Source: Apostichopus japonicus
Taxonomy: Eukaryota > Echinodermata > Holothuroidea > Aspidochirotida > Stichopodidae
Length of the DNA stretch: 64,000 bases
Assembly (NCBI RefSeq): GCF_037975245.1
Contig: NC_092576.1
Span: 28,759,111-28,823,110, forward strand
Reading direction: 5' to 3'
Positions 46,302-64,000 of this stretch are shown here, piece by piece. The notes below the pieces were generated by a model that worked only from the letters and a program-made list of their open reading frames with translations, was not told the DNA's origin and searched no databases. The translations under genes and the position numbers were made by a program. How positions within the stretch are numbered: the stretch's first letter is position 1; every line of letters begins with the position of its first letter.

Positions 46302-49300
46302 TTATGAATTGGTTCCACATCTACACATCTAAACTGTCGGCTCTAAAAGCGATATGACTATTTCTTCAATCAAAGTCTCGGAATATTGACCTGACTAAGA
46401 AATGCTATTTTTTAATAGTTAAATGTGTATATCTGTCAAGTCCCTTTCTCACAACCCAGATTATGTTATGGAATGTTAGCACTTATTATGTTAGCACTTT
46501 AAATATTTTTTCTAAAAACTCTTCATTGGCATGAAAAATGTACTTGTCGTCCTTTTCTTGAGTTGCCGTTCAGCCACACGAACATTGTAAATACACATCT
46601 TATTAGCTTTACATTGAAATAAGTCAAAATTGTTCATGTTATCACCGAAATCCGAAATAAATTGCCCGCGTAACTCAAAGTAACCCCTTAGCTCTCAGAT
46701 GTCGTAAATGGTTGGCGTCGTATTTCAACGCAATCATTTACGACAAGCAATGTAATTAATAACACATTCACTGATTAATGGATAAACCCCGCGGCGGCAA
46801 ATATGAAACGTAGTCTACTTAAATAGTCAACGTTGCTGATGAACTTGTCTTGTTTGTTGTTGTTGAAGTCATTAACATTGGTCAGATAACATTTTAACAG
46901 TAGTTACTACTTCTTTACGCTGTCGCTGAGGTTCCATTGTCGTCACTTTTAATATGTTTTGAAACTTATTGTACTATGTTTTTCTTCAAAAGGGAAAACG
47001 CAGAATGCTGTACATGAAATAGCTATTCAGTATATGTAATCCCTTCATCTCGAAAAATGACATAAGGAATATGACGCAAAATGCTCTCAGAATTGTGTGT
47101 TCTGTAAAAATCATCGGAATAGCTTTAATGTAAAGACTGTTTAATGAACAGCTAATGTAGGAGTTCCTCTCTTATAAATTGTTAATGAACAACGATCGCT
47201 ATGTCATGGTATGTTACATTTGCATGTTTTTCGTGGTCAGTCATTATATTGTAGAAAGTAAGTATTAAGTATAATACGCTTTGAAATCACTTCTTATTCT
47301 AATGACGGTAGACCTAGCTCTTATCTGTCTTTAATTCTTTGTTGTAGTTACAAATTGTTAGTGACACGCTGTATCATAAAGCACAAAGAAATACAAAGAA
47401 ACAGTTCAAATTCTATAAAGTAACATATTTAACATTATATTCTGTTATTACATACTGTACTAAGCTAAAATATTAACCAGACTAATGAAGAGCTATAAAG
47501 AAATACATGCCTGCTCTGACTTGCAATAGAGTATAACATCCATTTACCACATGACAAATGTCACTGTCTTCATGTTTAACCTGTAATCCTATATCTTGAT
47601 TTGTATGTTGAGCTAATGTATGCAATCAAACAGTTAAAGTTTGTTTTCCTCGTTCTTAAGAATAGTTTATTAGAGAAATAATAAAGCGTTTTCGATATTG
47701 AATGCATCACCACTATACGCAGTTTTCTACTTATTAATCTATTTTGTCTTATCGTACAGACTTACGGTGACCGGTTTTCTTTTGGACATGCTGTTAACTC
47801 GAGTTCAGACTAATGCAAATTTTCTTCGTGTAGTATTTTGTATGTCGCTGCTGCTTAGTGACATCGCGGTGGATTGTCTTTTATCATTTTAAACACTACT
47901 ATATATGAGCCTAAAATCGAGTCGGCTACTGGGGGGGGGGAGGCACGTGATTACCAGAGATTTTGTGTCTAATGTAATACGACGACACTGTTTAACATCA
48001 ACGACTGATTTTTATACAAACGAGAAAAACTGAACAGTAACGGCTTTAATTCTACGGTAAACATCTCCTTTCCAATAACACGAAATAGGATCGCTCACCA
48101 AGGTACACAATCATGTTTCAAATCATGAAAGAAAAAATACATCATCCTATTTCTAATTCGTTCTGTGACATCTGCTTGCTTGGCGTTTCACCTCAGTGTC
48201 TCTCGTTCGTAACGTTTCTTTCTCTTTGTTTATTATTATTTTTCTGTCTGTTAGCTGTTAGCTGTTATTGTCTCCCTTCTCATTTGCTATGTTCTTTCTT
48301 ACAGCGCACTCTACTATCGTTTGCTAAGTTCTACTTCGGTCGCCTTTCACAGAAACGGAAATTCCTACATACATACACTTGGTGCGATTATAAGAGTTTT
48401 TACTATAGATTAAATGTAATTCAGCTTAAGATATGATTAAAAATGTATTTACCAGTTTTGGTGACCATAGAACGCTACGTTAGCAACTCAAGTAACAGCA
48501 ATTTCGCGAATGGAACAAACCTCCTTTACAAAAACTGGCCCTTAACTGCCTTTTATTTCACAATAATCATCCTACTAAAGGATGAACTATTTAAAAAAAT
48601 GACGAAAACGACAGTTTTGTAAATTGTCAATATTACAATTGTAATGAAGTTTACGGCATGCATTCATTTATCCACTACAATGAAACTAAGTATCTGCTGC
48701 AATAGTTGATAAATAACATAATACAATCACTGAAAATTCAATACACTCTATACATTTATTTATTTGGTCGTTTTCTAACCAAATCGTGTTGCTTGAGTAT
48801 AACGTTGCACCCTACACCCCTACTTGCTTACACACTAGTTTCAATTAGTTTGTGTTACAACCAATATAAGTACTAAGTAGTACAGTACGTACTACCGCTG
48901 AATAAATGCAAGAGAAAAAATTGATATGCCTCTTTAGTTTACTGACAAGTGTTTGGGTATTTTCACTTCTGTTTCTCGATGAAAGTACAGGAAAATAATA
49001 GTTCAGAGTGTATCACCTTCATAGCAGATAAATTATACAAATTATAAATATGCGGGCAACGTGACCGCGTTTCGAATTTTTCCATTAATATCTGTATTTT
49101 AAAACCGAACATTTCTTGCCTTAAACCCAATCAATCACGGAAGGACCACGTACACCAACGACAACACAGTTCCAAACCTAAGCCCTTGACTATCCTATTT
49201 TACAAAGATATTAGCATGTTCAACATGTTAAAGGAAATCGGAACTACAATTAATGTACTATGCGATCTGCAAAGTGGATGAACTAATGCGTGCAAATGAA

Positions 49301-51449
49301 AGGACTACTCTTAATGAAGGGGTTTTCAATGAGTTCTCAATCATTTATGGAATTTATAGTTGTTTAATATAGATTAATATATCAATGTAAGGCCTGAGAC
49401 GACTTACTATCTGTACCATCTTGTCACTGGTAACATGTCACACCCAGAAACAGAGGTGTGGAAAATCTTTTCAGTTTCATTATACCACAATAACGCAATA
49501 ATCCGATGTAACTCATTATATGAACAAATAACCTCAACGGTTCATACAGAAGAGACACTTGATATGAAGAGTCTTACTCAAGGATACAAGTTAATGATTT
49601 TAATATGACTCAAACCTGTCACCAAAACAGAACTAGCTTTAATTATTACAGGTGGCAAATGCCTACAATCTTCCAAAGTCAATCTGTTCTTTGCCCTCCA
49701 ATTTTCCACTTAATTACCCCCAGTCGGCCCTGGTAAACTAAAGGTGAATCCCATTTGCCCCATTCAATGTATTTAATGATATTAGTGATGCAATATGACC
49801 TGCTTTATACTAACATGTAAAGGCTAATGGGTGTGAATTTACAAAAACAACTATCTGGTTTCAGTATTTAAGAAACGAAATTGAAAGCAAATTCAAAAGA
49901 AAGCGGAACTCTGCGTCTTTTCCTTAATAAATAACGTCATACACATAAGATATAACGACAATTTACATGCTGTATCCTTACTTTACAAACGATTCTGATG
50001 ACGATGAACTTACTTGCTGTCAATAGATTTTTGCTGGCTTCGTACCAGATGTGTGCCTTTTGGTTCGCTGATGTGGATTACACTAACACACACTGATTAA
50101 CGGTTTTGTATTTGAAAATACTGATTAATATTGATGAAGATTCAACGTTTCGTTACTGGTCGTTAGGTGAGTTTAAAATGTTACAACGTTGAATTTATCT
50201 TAATACGTCAATTATCATTTATCAATCGTCCTCGAGCTGGTATGAAAATATCAACAGAAGACTAGATAGTTTTACCTGATAGTGATTCCTCCACTTGTTA
50301 TTGTGTATCTTTTGTAGACATTACTAACGAAAGATTGAATAATAGCAACGGGAAGTAAGTACGAAAAAAAGGTAATAGATTTTGTTAAGATTATTATAGG
50401 ATTATGATAAGATTAATGTATCTTCATTTAAAAGACACACTTCTAGTGATGAATTGTACAGCCATCGAAAGAGGGAGCAACTATTTCAAGTTATTGTCTA
50501 GTAATTGATCAAATATGAAAGACAATACCTCTAACACATACTTACTCACACATACTTTATTGAGAGAGAAAAAACTGTTTTCCTTCCAAACAACAGTATA
50601 TCGGATACAATCCTTCAAGGCTTTGGACCTCCAGATAACCGAGCCCGATACAGTTTGTGAATACAAAGCCTTTGCACAATATAACCACATTGTCTCAACA
50701 TATTAGAAGGGAATGACTTAACCACCTCGGCCTTTTTAAGTTCCACTTTCCCATTCTCTCCTCCCGTCTTTTCCTTCCTTTGCACATTCACAAGTTCCGT
50801 CATCTTATATTTTCTGTCTATCTAGTTTAAAAGGAATTGATCCAATAAAGTATTGATTCTATATAACAGTTTCCACCCTCGGTTAAAGATAGGCGTATCT
50901 ACACAGAGAATATATCATGAAAGATATTAAACTGAAACCAAATGAAAATCCCATATGTGCTTCCAAACAATATAATTATTGCACTCACAAAAATGGTTGG
51001 CACACCCAACATTCTAGTATTGAACCTTTTTAGAACTAAGGGATAGCCGGGATGTGAAATAGTTTAGTTTTTAATATTCATAACATGGTGACTTTCAACA
51101 ATCTAACTTGTTTCTATGACCTTGTTCACACGTACGTTTATTGACAGTGCCTCCTACATTTGAACTTTTTCTATTCGTAATAACGACCATCTAAGTGAAC
51201 CAAATGGAAGTAAAAGCATATCTAGCTATCAAAATTCCTACGATAAATGAACAGTACCACGTAACGATTTTCGATAAAAAAAAAAAGCGACAATTAATAC
51301 ACCATATTATTAGCTAAAACTCTTACGACTCTTTAAATATTCCAGTTTCATAGTAACCTACCTTTATATACAGAACAGCCTTATATACTGTAAATGGTTC
51401 AGTGGCAAAGCGATATCGTTTCCTGGTCTTTGTGATAGCACATGGCAAA
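46302..51449. other. Spacer between genes 2 and 3
   Basis: This is homologous over most of its length to 19575-24208. It has about 400 bp extra at 47893-48300, including a poly-G run at 47931-47940, and about 120 bp extra around 48500-48620. Similarity to spacer 1 falls rightwards. Open frames here (47698-47892, 48113-48436, 50481-50803) have no recognisable domain and no conserved reading. No gene is called. Confidence 0.6.
46656..46661 (+). terminator. Candidate polyadenylation signal of gene 2
   Basis: AATAAA lies 355 nt after the stop codon, in a block also present after gene 1 (19929-19934). Other AT-rich hexamer variants are nearby, so the true site is uncertain. Confidence 0.3.
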
Positions 51450-63938
<12,489 letters not shown>

Positions 63939-64000
63939 GTAAGTTGCAAAGGTTGTATAATTCTTCTTTTACTTAGGCTACATAGCCACTGTAAAAATCG

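Noticed and set aside
48113-48436. 107-codon frame in spacer 2
   Set aside because: It spans the junction of extra sequence and older spacer; composition is pyrimidine-driven Leu/Ser/Cys and no homologous frame exists in spacer 1.

Overview
The window is eukaryotic nuclear DNA from an animal. It is AT-rich and intron-dense, with no prokaryotic gene organisation; almost every short open frame is either an intron shadow or one 72-nt exon. The density of TAGGCCTA-type sequence, relics of CR1/L2-like LINEs, a Harbinger-like DNA transposon and the gene type itself suggest a marine invertebrate deuterostome, most likely an echinoderm (sea cucumber or relative). The species assignment is inference; the gene structures are read directly.

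The whole window is a head-to-tail tandem array, all on the + strand, of one large gene family. Gene 1 (5' end outside the window, exons 204-19574), gene 2 (complete, 24209-46301, 33 exons) and gene 3 (from 51450, running off the right edge, last exon seen 63867-63938) share the same exon order, intron sequences and spacer. Genes 1 and 2 are near-identical (13 amino-acid differences in a 334-residue stretch of the large exon, counted by eye); gene 3 is older and more diverged. The repeat period is about 27 kb.

The encoded protein (gene 2, about 1,390-1,410 residues) has a signal peptide, a Cys-rich LRR N-cap, about 27 leucine-rich repeats, a Cys-containing C-cap, GCC2/GCC3 (ephrin-receptor-like) Cys-rich modules, a second Cys-rich ectodomain with several N-glycosylation sequons, and a C-terminal region of about eight or nine hydrophobic segments with a short cytoplasmic tail. 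It looks like a cell-surface receptor or multi-pass membrane protein. Almost every LRR is its own 72-nt exon with phase-2 introns on both sides, so any such exon can be skipped without changing frame.

Every copy carries damage. Gene 1 has a 71-nt LRR exon and an in-frame TAA in the membrane exon, so it is probably a pseudogene. Gene 2 has a 7-nt deletion in one LRR exon but an otherwise intact frame. Gene 3 has a degraded 71-nt LRR exon and has lost three others. Introns and spacers hold a 3.85-kb TIR element with a Myb/SANT-like coding relic, LINE reverse-transcriptase relics with a 3' stem-loop, a U2 snRNA 5' fragment, a 385-bp insertion with an 11-bp target duplication, SINE-like relics and long AT microsatellites. 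The two spacers (19575-24208, 46302-51449) contain no gene I can support.
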